Shown here: positions 37,509-49,900 of the stretch, one piece after another
Layout of the letters: every line of letters begins with the position of its first letter
Numbering within the stretch: position 1 is the first letter of the stretch
From: Opisthocomus hoazin
Taxonomy: Eukaryota > Chordata > Aves > Opisthocomiformes > Opisthocomidae
Length of the DNA: 64,000 nucleotides
Assembly (NCBI RefSeq): GCF_030867145.1
Contig: NC_134454.1
Location: 44,840,320-44,904,319, forward strand
Direction of reading: 5' to 3'
Position numbers and translations under genes: made by a program
Notes under the pieces: model-generated
Told to the model about the DNA's origin: nothing
Databases searched by the model: none
Seen by the model: only the letters and a program-made list of their open reading frames with translations

Positions 37509-39144
37509 AGCCCATTGAGGAACCTTGTCTCCATTAACACACCAGCTATACTTGTGCTGAAGACTAGCTTTGTTTTATAGTAGAAAGTTGAAGTGAATGC
37601 ATGAAGTATCAATATTAAATTTTCTTGTTGTTTGCGATGGGAACAGTACAGATCTGCCCTGGAATAGTGCCAGAGACAACCAGCCTTCCCAGCTACTGAC
37701 ACTCTTTTAGGGTGATTTACTCCCCTAAGCAATGAAACAAATTCCATAGTTGTAGAGGAAGAAGGGTTCAGTGTTCCTTCTCTGCAGTTCTACACAGTCA
37801 TGCAATATTCGTATTTCATTTGATTCTCCATATTTTTTTTACAAAATGCAATGCATCTCTACCTTTGGCTGCTCCAGGCAGGTCTGAGGCAGAGCCTGTC
37901 CATTTGAGTTGTGATGGGAATAATGATGGGACTCGGTGCAAAAACATTCCCAGTCATCACTTGTTTTCAGAGGGGGATTGGGCACAATTTAATAAGAGTA
38001 ATCTGGAATGTCTGTTTAATAAGTGATAGATATTCCCCTAGATTTTTCAAATAAGTTTTTCGTAGGGCCAGGAAAGATTTCAGTCCTGAAAGGTCCATCA
38101 GACAATCCAAGTCACAACTAAAAGCTGAAAGAGTAAAAAAAAACCCTTTGAAATTAGACAGCAATGGCAAGCAAAAAGATAAAAGGTAAAAATAAACTGG
38201 GTATAGGGAGACACAAAGTAAATAATGTGAAGTAAACAGAAAAAGCTCTCTAGGCCTTTATTCCACAGTACCATCACATTGTATCTGCTGATACAGAAAT
38301 TATTGTCTTTTTTTGTTATCTCAGAACAAATCCTGAAATTAGAGACAGACGTTGACCAAAATAGTAAGGACAAGACTGAAAGAGAGATATTTTATCTTAA
38401 GATATTATCTTAACTTGCTCACCACCATTTCCATCCTTCTGGGTATGTTGTTGTACTAACATACATTTATTCCCATTTTTGGCTCTTACTAGCACAGGAA
38501 TTATACAAGGGAGTGCATGTCTCACTGGACTCCAGCATCCTGACTGACATTTGTCACTGCGTACCTGCGTGATGAAGTAATTACCAGAAACAGAATTGTC
38601 TCTTTTCTTACAGACAAGCTGCTTTAATTAACCACAGGACATTTTAAAAGTACCCATAACATCCTAAGAAATTACAATGCTTCAGAAACACCGCCTTTGC
38701 TGCTGAATATAGAGGCCAAGTTTTGTCGCCACATGTTGAGTTTAGATGCTACAGTTTTTGCTTACTTTTTTCTGAAGTCTGAGCAGGAATGAGGAGAAAA
38801 GGCCAGGCAGGTAAACTGTGCAGTCTCCTTCTGAAAGCAAATAATTAAGTGTGAAGCTGTGCTGCAAACACCACGATAAACTCTAAAAACATATCAGCCA
38901 AGTGTTTTGAATCTACCCAAAGCCTTTTCCTGGGTCAGAGACAGAACCTATGAAGACAGTCCCCAGTATGGTCCTGTTCCTAGATGACTGTTAACAACAC
39001 TCAGGCATGATAAAAATCTTCAGAATTAATCAGCTGTACAAGGGCCTGGTTTGCAATCAAGCTGTGCTGACAGATCCGTTGAACCTGTTTCTCTTACAGC
39101 ACTTCAGCGTTAAGAAGGCAGTGAATCCTGCTTTACTGTAGGAT

Positions 39145-39182
39145 TAATACTACTACTAGTACTACTACTAATGATGATAATA
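39145..39182. repeat. Imperfect trinucleotide repeat (ACT/TAC, then ATG)
   Basis: ACTACTACTAGTACTACTAC followed by TAATGATGATAATAC. Short interrupted microsatellite in SHC3 intron 1. Confidence 0.7.
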
Positions 39183-42100
39183 CCTGGCTTCTATGGAACA
39201 CTCATCGTTAATAGATGTTTGTGCTCTACAAAGTGATGTTTGTTTGCAAGTTTTAATACAAAGTACTATTTAACGCAAAATGTCAAGTTTTTGATTTTAC
39301 TGAGGAGGAAATAAAGATGTAGAGGATTTAATTCATTTGCTTGAGGGTGTCCAAGAACTTACTGGCAGAAGTGAGACTTACATACCACCTAAGTGCCATG
39401 CCCTTCCAACTGCTCTGTAAAGTTGCCAGAGTGTCTGCTGCTGTAAAAGGTCTCTAGCTGGGTAGCCAGAATAGGCAAATTAGGAAATGTCTTTTTGGTT
39501 TGCAAACTGAGCACATTTTGGACAGAAATTAGAGCAGAAATTTTGGAGGGACAGAAAGACAACTTTGCCCAGGTCAGCAGATGCTGCCTTTGAATCATGG
39601 TCTTCTGTGATGCGCTTGTAATAGTTGTCAAAGAAGGTCACCCAGCACACAGTGCATACCACAGCAGGCAGGAAGAATAGAAGATTCCCTATGAACTGCA
39701 TACCTAAAAATGTTTTGTAAAAAACAATACATTGTTTATAAGCTAAAAGTTCACATGGTATATGGATATTTTGCAGGATCAGAATTCTGGATACAGTGAG
39801 ATACAAGACAGGTTTTGTTCATGTTAGAGACTTAGTCTGATATGTGTTGTGAGCTTGAAGCGAGCGATATTTATGAATGTATTTTTTAGATCAGCTTTAT
39901 GAATTGCAACTCGGGTTGCTCAATGATAGGCAGAAAGAGTAATAAGTTATGTGAGAGACATCTGAAGAAGTAAAATTGAAGCACAGCCTGTACAATTAGG
40001 TGCAGCAGACTTTTCAAGTTGAAACAAGATCGAGACTACTTAAAATACTGTTATTTATATAGTGTAGATTACCCTTGGATTTGAGACTGTTCTGTAACCG
40101 ATCATTTGTTACAGCAGTAGTTACACTGGAAAAACAGCCTGCACGTTAAGCAGGCCCATTCTGGAAGAGAAAACTTAAAATACTGATTATTGAAGATGTA
40201 TCTTTCTGCCATTTTGAACCTTTTGTAAATGAATTTTGTAGTCATGAAATAAGCAGAGAGCACTAAGTAAACAACAACATTATATGAATCCTCTCTTGCA
40301 TTATATTTGTTTCTGCCAAGGAGCTGGAAGAGCTGAGCTGCTTGGTGTGGGGACACAAGCTTGGAGCTGCAGGTGCCCATCCTGAGCTGGTGCTGACCTG
40401 GGGGCTTTTGGGCAGGGGTGGTGGGGTCCCAGGCGAGGCTGGTTGGGGCCATGAGGGCCTGATGGTGCCCCCAGTCCCCCAGAGCTGCTCTTCTGGGATT
40501 CTTCAAGACCTTCATGCTGCAAGAAGAACTTGTACAGATTTTTTTTCATGCTTTAAATCCAACCCGTGATGTCTCTCGCTTAATCCGCTGTTCTACACAT
40601 TGGAGGTCATATTTTGGGCACTCTTACAGTGAACACAAGTAACTATGGCTTAAAGTTAAAGACTGGTGAAGATTCAGGAAGAGGATGTGTTTTAACTGCT
40701 GAACTTCTGTGATGAAGACCAGAGGTACAGGCAGCACTGATACAAAAAAGAACTCACTCTGCCTCCATGTTTTGGATTTTCAGTTTTAGCAGTGACAAGT
40801 CCTTCCTAAACCACACCTCCAAATGAACAATTTTGAAAGCACAGCCATATAGCATTTTGGATACTTAGCATAGGTTTATATTCAGCATAGTGGAAAAGCA
40901 CCTGGTAGATTTTTCATCTTCTGCGTCTGTGCTTTAATAATACTCCTCATCAAGCAGTTCTACTTAATGACTGAGGTAATAGAAATTCTTTAATAACTAG
41001 ATATATTTACAGTGTCCATATTTACAGTTTCGAATGTCTAATTATGATTTTCAGCTATTGAAGCATAATGTTTTGGCTGCAGAAACTTTTGTATGTTTGT
41101 GTTAAAGGAATTCTGATGCAGAACATAAGCTGCTAGAACTAATCTGCATGCTGCTTTAAAGGGAAATATATCTTAGTGGATACTCAAGGTAGCAAGCAAA
41201 AGAGTCTGGAAAGCATTCAATGAATTAAATATACAACTGTGAAAATGAAACAATCTGTGATACAGCACTGCATACTCTAAGTGGTTGACACTGATTAATA
41301 TCACACTGCAGTAATTGCATTCACCCTGCATTATATATTTTTGAAATTAAACTTGAAAATTATAGAACTAAAGTTTTTTTTTAGATGTAGCCTTTTTTAA
41401 AGAAAACTTTTGGTACATGCAAAAATTGAAACGTAATGCAGAATGTGTTTGCATTTACAATAGTAGATTAAATCATTGTCCAATGTGTGCACTTCTGGTT
41501 GTAGCATTTCTGAGCTTTTGCATGAAAAAACACACATCTGTAAAATAAGAATGTAAGAAATATTGCACATGCAAAACTACTGATACGTGATTTTTGTGGA
41601 ATCTTGTGAAAGCCTGGTCCATTTAGCATCTGTACTGCATAAGCGTATTTGAGGGTGATATTGGCAATCTCATTTTATCCACATGCGAGTAAGAAATAAG
41701 AAAAAGGTATTTTCTTTGAAAATGTGTTGTTTTCAACCCTATTTAATATGGAGATTAGAAACTTGTCAGAACTAAAATTTGCTTCCCAGTGGCATATTTC
41801 GCCTTACTAGCAAGAAATGAGACCTTAGAGTTGACTTAAGAAATTGCTTTTCAAGAGAACATAAAATATATTTTTCTTCCCCTAGCTGAATCCTTGGCCT
41901 TTTTTTTTTTGAGGGGTACTGAATCATTACCATATGATTTGATTGTGCAATTCTGCCAGAATGCTTTCACAGGGACAAATGTAAAACCACTATTAATATC
42001 TAGTGAGAATTGTAGACTTATCCCAAATAGAATGGATTCTTTTTTTCCCATGGAAGTTTACGGGATAGACTTTTTAGTTGTTTTCTTACTAGCAAGATGC

Positions 42101-44775
42101 CACATATTCTCATGCTGTGTGGAGATTCCTCCAGCTACTCCTTTCTGCAACTTTGATACAGGAAGAGTAGAAAAAATCCAGTTTATTGTAGTAAAATCAA
42201 GTGAAAATATATTGTATCAACAGAGGAGAACTATACTCTGAAATATGGTGAAAATACTGCACGTTGTTGCACAGCTTTTCTTCAAGTATGTCCTTTCCGC
42301 AGCAACTGATAATATTTAGTCATATAAAATCTTCATCATGCTTCAGAGATGTGTTAACAGACATGGAAAGTATTGCTTAGTATTATTCTACCTCTTGTCC
42401 TTCTGTCCTGATACCAGTGGCACATTGAGTGTAGTTTCTTTTGCAAATGCTGTGCTATCTCTGTGCCTCATCATCAACAAGATTTGGAGGCATTCAACAG
42501 GTGTTCATATCTTCTCCAAGGCCCCTTTGTTTTCATGAATCCCTGCTACTGAAGAAGGACTTACCTTTGTGGGAGAAAAAGGAATAACATATTTCCAGCT
42601 TTTTCAGAGTCTTGGCAAATTGTGACATCTTTTTCTATATAATCATATTTGTCAATTTATTAAGATATATACAGCTGCCCACAAAAACTTTAAAATAATT
42701 ATAAATATTTTTATACTGCATTTCAGAAATAATTAAAAATTAGTGGTTTTTTAGTCTTGAGGATTCTTGATAAGCATTCTTAATAATAGTGGCACTGTAT
42801 ATTCATGCATGCTTGAAATCAATATATAGGATTTCAAGGTCTGTGTACATATAAAAAATATACATGCAGGTATATATAAGTAAAAGTAGATATATCGAAG
42901 TTATTTTTTGCCATGTTAAAGTGGATTGATTCTTTTTATAATTTAAACAACCCAATGCAAGAAAGATGTGTAAAATAGAACAATATAGTTGCCTTCCTTT
43001 ATTTAGAAGCTGATTTTTCTGCTGGCAGTGGGTTAGACTCAGGATGAATTTATTTAGATAAAAAGTTTCATAGGCTTTCAGTATTAATTAATCTATGCTA
43101 GGCACTTTGTTCTATAGTTGATTCCAGAATCCTTCTGGAAGTCAGTCTCACTTTACTTACGACTGAAAGTATGAAAATCTTCAGCAAATTCACTTTAAAA
43201 GGATTTACATGGTTAAAGCTAGATGTCTAACAAATATGCAGTGACTCACAGTCATGCAGTGAAAATTTTAAAATGTGACCTTTCATTTTATTATTTTGTA
43301 CTCTGGATGATAAACAAACAATTTCTGTTTGGTGCAGTGAATCAAAATATATCAAGACACAGATATACAGAGAAATTCTTATTTCCCTGCAGCCTCTTAA
43401 GAAAAGGTTTTATAACTCTAGTATGATAATTAAAACAAGAGCCTATGAAGGTTACCTCTTTTACCAAAATCGTTTAATAGCATAATTCTAGCAGCATTCC
43501 TGTTATTGAAAATCAAAGCATTTAGTTCAAAGAACAAAATAGAGAGGCAATACATTGTAAACATCATAAGTTGCCAAAATAGCATTGAATTATACTAAAA
43601 ATAATGTATTAATTAACAAATTAAAGTATGTAAATCATAGAAGTAATTTCTGGGAGGTACTGATCTCATGCACAAAATGTGTTTGCTTCCTAAACCCCTT
43701 TATGATTACAGTTGTGCGCACCTGAGCCTTGTGTTGAAATAGGGTAAGGCAGTTAATTGAAAGAGTAGGCTAACACTCACCAGTTAAGAATTGCTAAAGT
43801 CTGCTTAAAGAGGGATATTTACAATATTTTCATAGTACAGAAGCCAGTTATTGTACAAGAGGAAATAGGAAAGAGCGAGATGTTGGCCAAAATTGGAGGC
43901 ATTCTTGGGACAACTGTGTTCTCCTCGCACCCGTTATTGAAGAAGCGAACCACTTATTTTCAAGCGAAATGCAAACCTATTGACAGTCATATCCATCATC
44001 ATTTGTACTAGTTCAGAAGCTCTGTTGGTTTACTTGTCTCGTGGAGCAATTTGTGATGATAAATTTACAGCCAAAGGGATGAGGCTTATTTGTAGTTGAA
44101 CCCTGAAGAAGACTTGTTTTTAGATTTTCCGTTCCATTTCCATTCAATCAATCTTTACTTAGAATTTTCTGTCTGGATTAGAATGTGCATTCTTTAATGA
44201 TGAAAAAACCTTTGGGGGAAATATTGATTCACTATAAAGCTCTATACGTTTACTCACTGGTATAAAAATGACCAACTGCACCACTATGAAGGCACAGAAG
44301 ACTGCCTTCCTGTTTTTCATGGCAGCATATGTTTATGACACGTTTTTGGTGTTAGATTCTGACAATGTCCAAATATAGGGCCTTTTTCTCATTCAGAACA
44401 AGGCTGCCAGTGTTTCTTTCATGCAGGATTGCTGGTTCCCCCGAGCAGGTGTGTCATTGTGCAGATACTGGGGAAGCACGGGGCAGAGATACAGAGTGGG
44501 TCTGTCAGCGTACGCTGGTAGAGCACAGTCATCAGGCACCCTCAGACATCTGAATCTTCAAGTAGTACTGGAGATGTGTCCTGGCCCATGGGGAGGGAAG
44601 GGCAGCAGATTATGGCATGGCTGCAAGAATAACACTCATGTTAGGTAAGATCTCACTATTGTGTTACTTGATAAGCTAAGCAGAGCGTAAAAGCAAATAT
44701 TCATATCCCAAGCTACCAGCAAAACTGAAATCTCTAGCAGCTGACTTAAAGCTCTGTGACTACTGCTCACAGAAA

Positions 44776-44781
44776 TTTATT
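44776..44781 (-). terminator. Possible polyadenylation signal AATAAA (minus strand)
   Basis: A canonical hexamer read on the minus strand, 232 bases after the TGA of the candidate terminal exon. Such hexamers are common by chance in AT-rich DNA; its value comes only from its position. Confidence 0.2.
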
Positions 44782-45012
44782 TCTCTCTAAATATCCAGTC
44801 TCGCTTCTGCCCACAGGTTTTTCTAATATTGTAACTCACCCTGCATTAGAAATGTCACAGAACTAATCTTCCATTCCATCCTTCTGCTTAAAATATCTAG
44901 GTGCGCTGACATAAATCTGAACAGTTTTGTGCACGCGAGACCTTCTTCCCACTGCTCTGCTATCTGCTCAGTTGATGGTATCCTGTGTTTGCCAAAGGCT
45001 GCTTCTTCTGCC

Positions 45013-45192
45013 TCACGAGTGCTTTGTGTTACTGGCAACTCCTGCCGAGAAACGGTGTCCCACAGACTCTGTGGTGCCAGAGCTTGGATGGGATGTTTGC
45101 CATGGCAATGGCAGGACAACGTACAGCGGTTCTCCACTGACCAGGGAAAGGTTTGCCCGAGGTTTGGCAAACACCCTCTTACTACTAGGCAG
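45013..45192 (-). CDS. Candidate terminal coding exon of the antisense gene
   Basis: On the minus strand a long pyrimidine tract (TTTTTTTCTTTCGTTTTTATTTTAACC) ends in TTAACAG at 45,193, a strong acceptor. Entered in phase 0, as the donor at 61,616 requires, the frame reads LPSSKRVFAKPRANLSLVSG onward for 59 codons to TGA at 45,015-45,013. An AATAAA lies at 44,781-44,776, so this could be a last exon with about 230 bases of 3' UTR. Joined to the 61.6-62.0 kb exon it would give a protein of about 203 residues. GC content is higher than the flanks. The linkage is inference; unseen exons could lie between. A different frame of the same exon is open for 117 codons to another donor. Confidence 0.25.
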   Translation of the reverse strand: MPSSKRVFAKPRANLSLVSGEPLYVVLPLPWQTSHPSSGTTESVGHRFSAGVASNTKHS

Positions 45193-46651
45193 CTGTTAAG
45201 GTTAAAATAAAAACGAAAGAAAAAAGTTTATGGCACATTAGAGTACACATCTTCAACAAATGCTGACTTTTTGGTGACAGAGAAGTACCTCCCTGTACCG
45301 CTACCTTTTGTTCTAGTTTGGCTTCAGAAGTAGCTCCTGTGCTCCAGTGGGCTAGCTGACCACAGAGTCCAGGATGATTTACCGAGATCCCACCAAGATC
45401 TGTGTCCCAGCTGGGTAGGTGAGCCACAATTCTAGGTCAATGACTAGCATCATATGTATAAAGTCCCTTTATAAATACTCTTTTTCAGTATGAATGCAGT
45501 AACTTTATATTTAAAAGATTTCAAGTGTAAACTGAGCCTTAGGAGCTTCCCACAGTGTTCAGTCCTCATAACTGCTCATGACGTCAGCTCATATCCTACC
45601 TCTTGTCTGCTGTACTGATGGAATATGCATGACAGCTTCAGTCTTTGCCATTTAGAGATGTCTTCAGAGTACCCCTCCTTCTAAAGCAATCTTTTTATTC
45701 AACGTGAATTCAGAGCATAGGCTGCCTCCGTATTTAGCCTGACTAAATGAACAATTTACCTGTTTTGAAAAGGTTTGAAAATCTTTCTGGTAACTGGTGA
45801 GAGGATTTGTGCTTTTCAAGCTGCTGTATAAACTCATCATGTTTTATATCATTACTGTTGGAAACAAAATTTTATACAAAATTATGTGAACACTGTAAAT
45901 ACTGGTCAATACTAGCAGTTGTTAAAGACTAAGGATTATTAGCAAATGACGGCAGTTAAAGGTAACCGTGCTTAGGAGGACAGCCCCTGAGGAAGCTTGC
46001 TTGGTTTGTGGGTAACGTGCAATGCATCCCCACTGTTATTTATCAAACTCTCCTTCTTTCCTTTCCTTCTTTCCTTTTCATTTTTCTTTGCTAATGGGAG
46101 AATCTAGGGGAAGAAGAACTCAGGAAGCTCAGTTTTCTATGTCTGGGCTATTTGTTGTGATCAGGATGAGGAGCCACTGTTTCATACTGGAAAAAGGATT
46201 CCCACGTCTACCTGGGTGCAGAGCCATGCCTCCAGACCTTCTCTGCCTCCCACACAAATGTGGTGAGCTAGTCGGGTACAGGGGTGTGCACACTATGCCA
46301 AATTCAATGGGTGCGAAACAATTAGCATGGAGGCTTAGAGTCCGTCTTGTATAGGCTGCATGAGTAAGGATAGAAGATTTGTCTGCAAAAATGCTAAGCA
46401 GTTACCTTTCTTCTTGAAGATGTAGAAGCAAAGGCCCTCCTGCCATGTGCAAATACCTCTACAGCCTTCTGTGGAAGTTGTTTACTATAGGGTAAGGGAT
46501 TTTCTTATGGGTAACTGAAAGGATAATTGTGTATTTCAAATTGTAGGCATAACTCTGTACCCAGTTTATCTTAAAAAAACAGCAAGGACTGTATTATTAC
46601 TGTATTTCTTCAGTCAGATTTTTGTCAATGACTTCTTACTGCCTCTGTTAG

Positions 46652-46928
46652 CGGACAAGGGGCAATGGGCACAAACTGAGGCACAGGAAGTTCCGTCTGA
46701 ACATGAGGAAGAACTTCTTCCCTCTGAGGGAGACAGAGCACTGGAACAGGCTGCCCAGGGAGGTTGTGGAGTCTCCTTCTCTGGAGATATTCAAGACCCG
46801 CCTGGACAAGGTCCTGTGCAGCCTGCTGTAGGTGACCCTGCTTCGGCAGGAGGGTTGGACTAGATGACCCACAGAGGTCCCTTCCAACCCCTACTATTCT
46901 GTGATTCTGTGATTCTGTGATTCTGTGA
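46652..46928 (+). mobile_element. CR1 LINE 3'-end fragment in SHC3 intron 1 (sense)
   Basis: Encodes the end of CR1 ORF2 ([20 protein letters not shown], [20 protein letters not shown]) and the full 3' UTR, ending in four tandem ATTCTGTG octamers. It runs in the same direction as SHC3. It is truncated about 275 bases from its 3' end, with only a handful of differences from the 3,153-3,786 copy. Confidence 0.92.
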
Positions 46929-49900
46929 TGGCTACCATGAAGTATGTGGCAGATTGGCAACTACCAATCAGAGGGTTATTTTACGAACTAGGAAGGATTT
47001 TGTATTGCCAGATGTGCCTGAAGTATTTCAGAAAAATGTATTTTTCTCACTTTTTCTCTCAACATAAAAGTTTAGTGTTTTCATGAATTTGTAATGCTTC
47101 TAAGATTTCACTGTCTTCACAAAATTAATAAATTTACTGCTACAGGATACTATGTAGTTTAATCAAAAACATATAACTACTCTATGAGGTCCTTATGAAG
47201 TAAAGAAGCAAATGTGTGTTGTGAGAAGTTATCTTCTCTTTTTGTGATCTTTTCCTGCTGATTAACTGAGTTAAATAATTTGTGGTGCATATCTCAGTCA
47301 AATTAGTAAGGTATTCAAGGTAATAAAAGTTCAGTTAAAGTACAATTTAAAAAATTAGGAAGCATTGTGGCACTTACTATTATTATTTTTCTTTTAGTTA
47401 GTTTATTTTATTAAAGGGATCACCTTCTGTGATTCCTTGTTTTTTTTTTTTATAATTTGTTTTCCACTTCAGTGGTTTAGAGAGTGGGTATTGTAAATTC
47501 AGTTAAGCTGGGAAATTGAGCTAATATGATAGCAAAAGGATTCAAGTTTACAGTTTTACATTAATTTACTAAAGAGAAAAAACTTACTTTGTAAGATACT
47601 TGTAATTATCAATCCTGCAGTCTCTTGATATGACTTGGGTTGCTTTTGTGTTTTTTTTTCTTCTAGTTTTCGTGCATCAATATGGATATTAAAAATCCTG
47701 ACTGTGTCCTTGGTTACATCTGGACAAACTTACTACCTTGAAAACAAGTCCTGGGTTGTTACTATTTTTGTGTTATGCCCTGCTTTTTAGGGTGTATCTA
47801 GGCTTAAATTTTAATATGATCTAGGGTAGATAGCAGACTAGAAAGTAAGCTGTAAGTATTGCGCAACATAGTTGAACTGTTAATGCTCATTTCACAAGCC
47901 CCTTTGGCTGTTAATGATGATGTTTGAAATTAGAAGAAACTGTCATTTGATGCATAAATAAATGCATGCAGCAACAGAAGCAACATAATCTGAAATTGAA
48001 ATAAAATCTTTCTTTAAATAAGTGAGCTCTTAACTGGAATTAACTAGCACTAGTCAATTCATACTAACTGTTCATTTACTTGCATGGCAGACTTTAATTC
48101 TGGGCTAGGTCTTCGGCTAATAAGAATAAAATGCAAAATAGAAAACCCCACAGAAACAGACAAACAAACAATCACTGCCCCCATCACGGAATCATGAAAA
48201 TGTAGGGACACAACTTAAGATACACGTGAGGAGCGGATGTGGCAAGTAAAAGATGCTCACTTTTTCATACTTGCCAAGTAGAAGCACAGCCTAAGCCTGT
48301 GGATGAGAAACTTGCAGTGAATTCACCGGCTTATTACAGGGTATCTTATGTTTCAGAGATTTCTGTTTTCAATGATTAGGTCTACATACACCACCCAGAT
48401 CCCTGGGAATCTGAGTCTATTTTTTGAGCCCCCAGGCTATTAGCAGCAGCTACGCAATGTCAGTGCAGATTTCAGATACATCGATATTTGAAGGCAGCGA
48501 CTAATTTTTGGCTAACAACGCAAGTGCGTGTCTGTTTGCTGATGTAACTATGTTATCTCTTACATAACTTGCACAAGGCTCTGTGTGTTGCAGGCACAAT
48601 CTTCAGTGTTGTGAACCACTCAGGTTTGATGATGGTCATCTGGTTACACAGATTAAAACCAGTCTGCCTTAATTTACTAAGAAAACCCATGCAGGTTTGG
48701 TGAGCTAATGATACTCCAGTAGTTCAGACTTGGACATTTGGAGTCCTTACTTTGTTTGAGAGTCGGCGATGGGCAGATCTTCATGCTACCCATGTTCTGG
48801 GCAGATATTTGTCTGCTGTTAGACATGCGTATGCCATGCAAGCATTCAAGCAAGCGTTCAAGCGTTTGTCACTCCGAGGTTGGACTGCTCCAGTGCTGTA
48901 TGGGGCTACATCTTGCTACATTTTTATAAAAATATTTGTTACTGTTGTTACTACTAGCTTCTGAGTCAAATAATGGAAGATTTCTTCCAGTAACTTGGTG
49001 TTTTGAATGAGCTTGTTAGAGAACACTGAACAAGGTTGGTCCATGTTTGTGGGGCAAAGGACATTGCTGACAGTGACTAACCTTGTCTGCCTTTTCTCTT
49101 TGCTCCAAGCACATGAATGCACTCAGCACTCATGTCTTGAACTGTTTCTGACCAATGTTAGGAGAACTCAATACCTTTTCTTACACAGGGTGCAGTAAAA
49201 AATTTTAATTGTTGAACAAGAATTTTCTGACTGCATCATAGAGAAGCCAGAGATACTTTAGGGAATATGGAAAAAAAAACATCACCAATGAGATAAAGTA
49301 GAAACCTGGGATATATGGCCTTCTGTCACATTTATCTGGAAAAATTGTAGCAAGTAAGGATTTTGGAACCTAATGCAGCGATAGAGGTATGGTCCCAGGA
49401 GTATGTGTCACTCTGCTTTTGGATTTACATCAGCTTCATGCAAGGTGCTGTTTAGCATGTAAAGTACTAGTTATGAATCTAAAACCTCTGACTGGGAAGG
49501 TATTCATTCATATGAAAGACTTTTTCCTCAGGGCATAGTACCATTCAATGAAGGTATACAAACTCATTCAAATATCAGAAAGTAGACAGAAAGCAGAACA
49601 TTATCTGAGAGAGCTTGGAACTGGTAGTCCCAAATCTTCCTACTTTAAGGTGGGCTGCATCTCGGTGTATTTGTTTCCTGAGCAATGAGAGGGAGGATGT
49701 TAGTGGGTGCTCATAAATATCGCAGTGCACTGAGCTGATTGGTTAGAATATACATTAAGTGCTGGGTGAAGAGGAGCTTTTTTAGAAGTAGACTGTTTTA
49801 TAACTATATTTTAAATGTTTCATGGAATGCCTAAAGCAAAAGACAGCATTTCTTTTTAATCAGGATATTTATTTGTTGAAATAAATGAATAATTTATTTA

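Noticed and set aside
37256..37747. 163-codon minus-strand frame in SHC3 intron 1
   Set aside because: The sequence looks non-coding, includes a local tandem duplication, and an overlapping plus-strand frame is also open. I saw no convincing acceptor/donor pair.
40102..40515. 137-codon minus-strand frame over a GC-richer patch
   Set aside because: The open frame follows from locally raised GC; the Pro/Gln/His-rich peptide resembles nothing, and other frames are open too.
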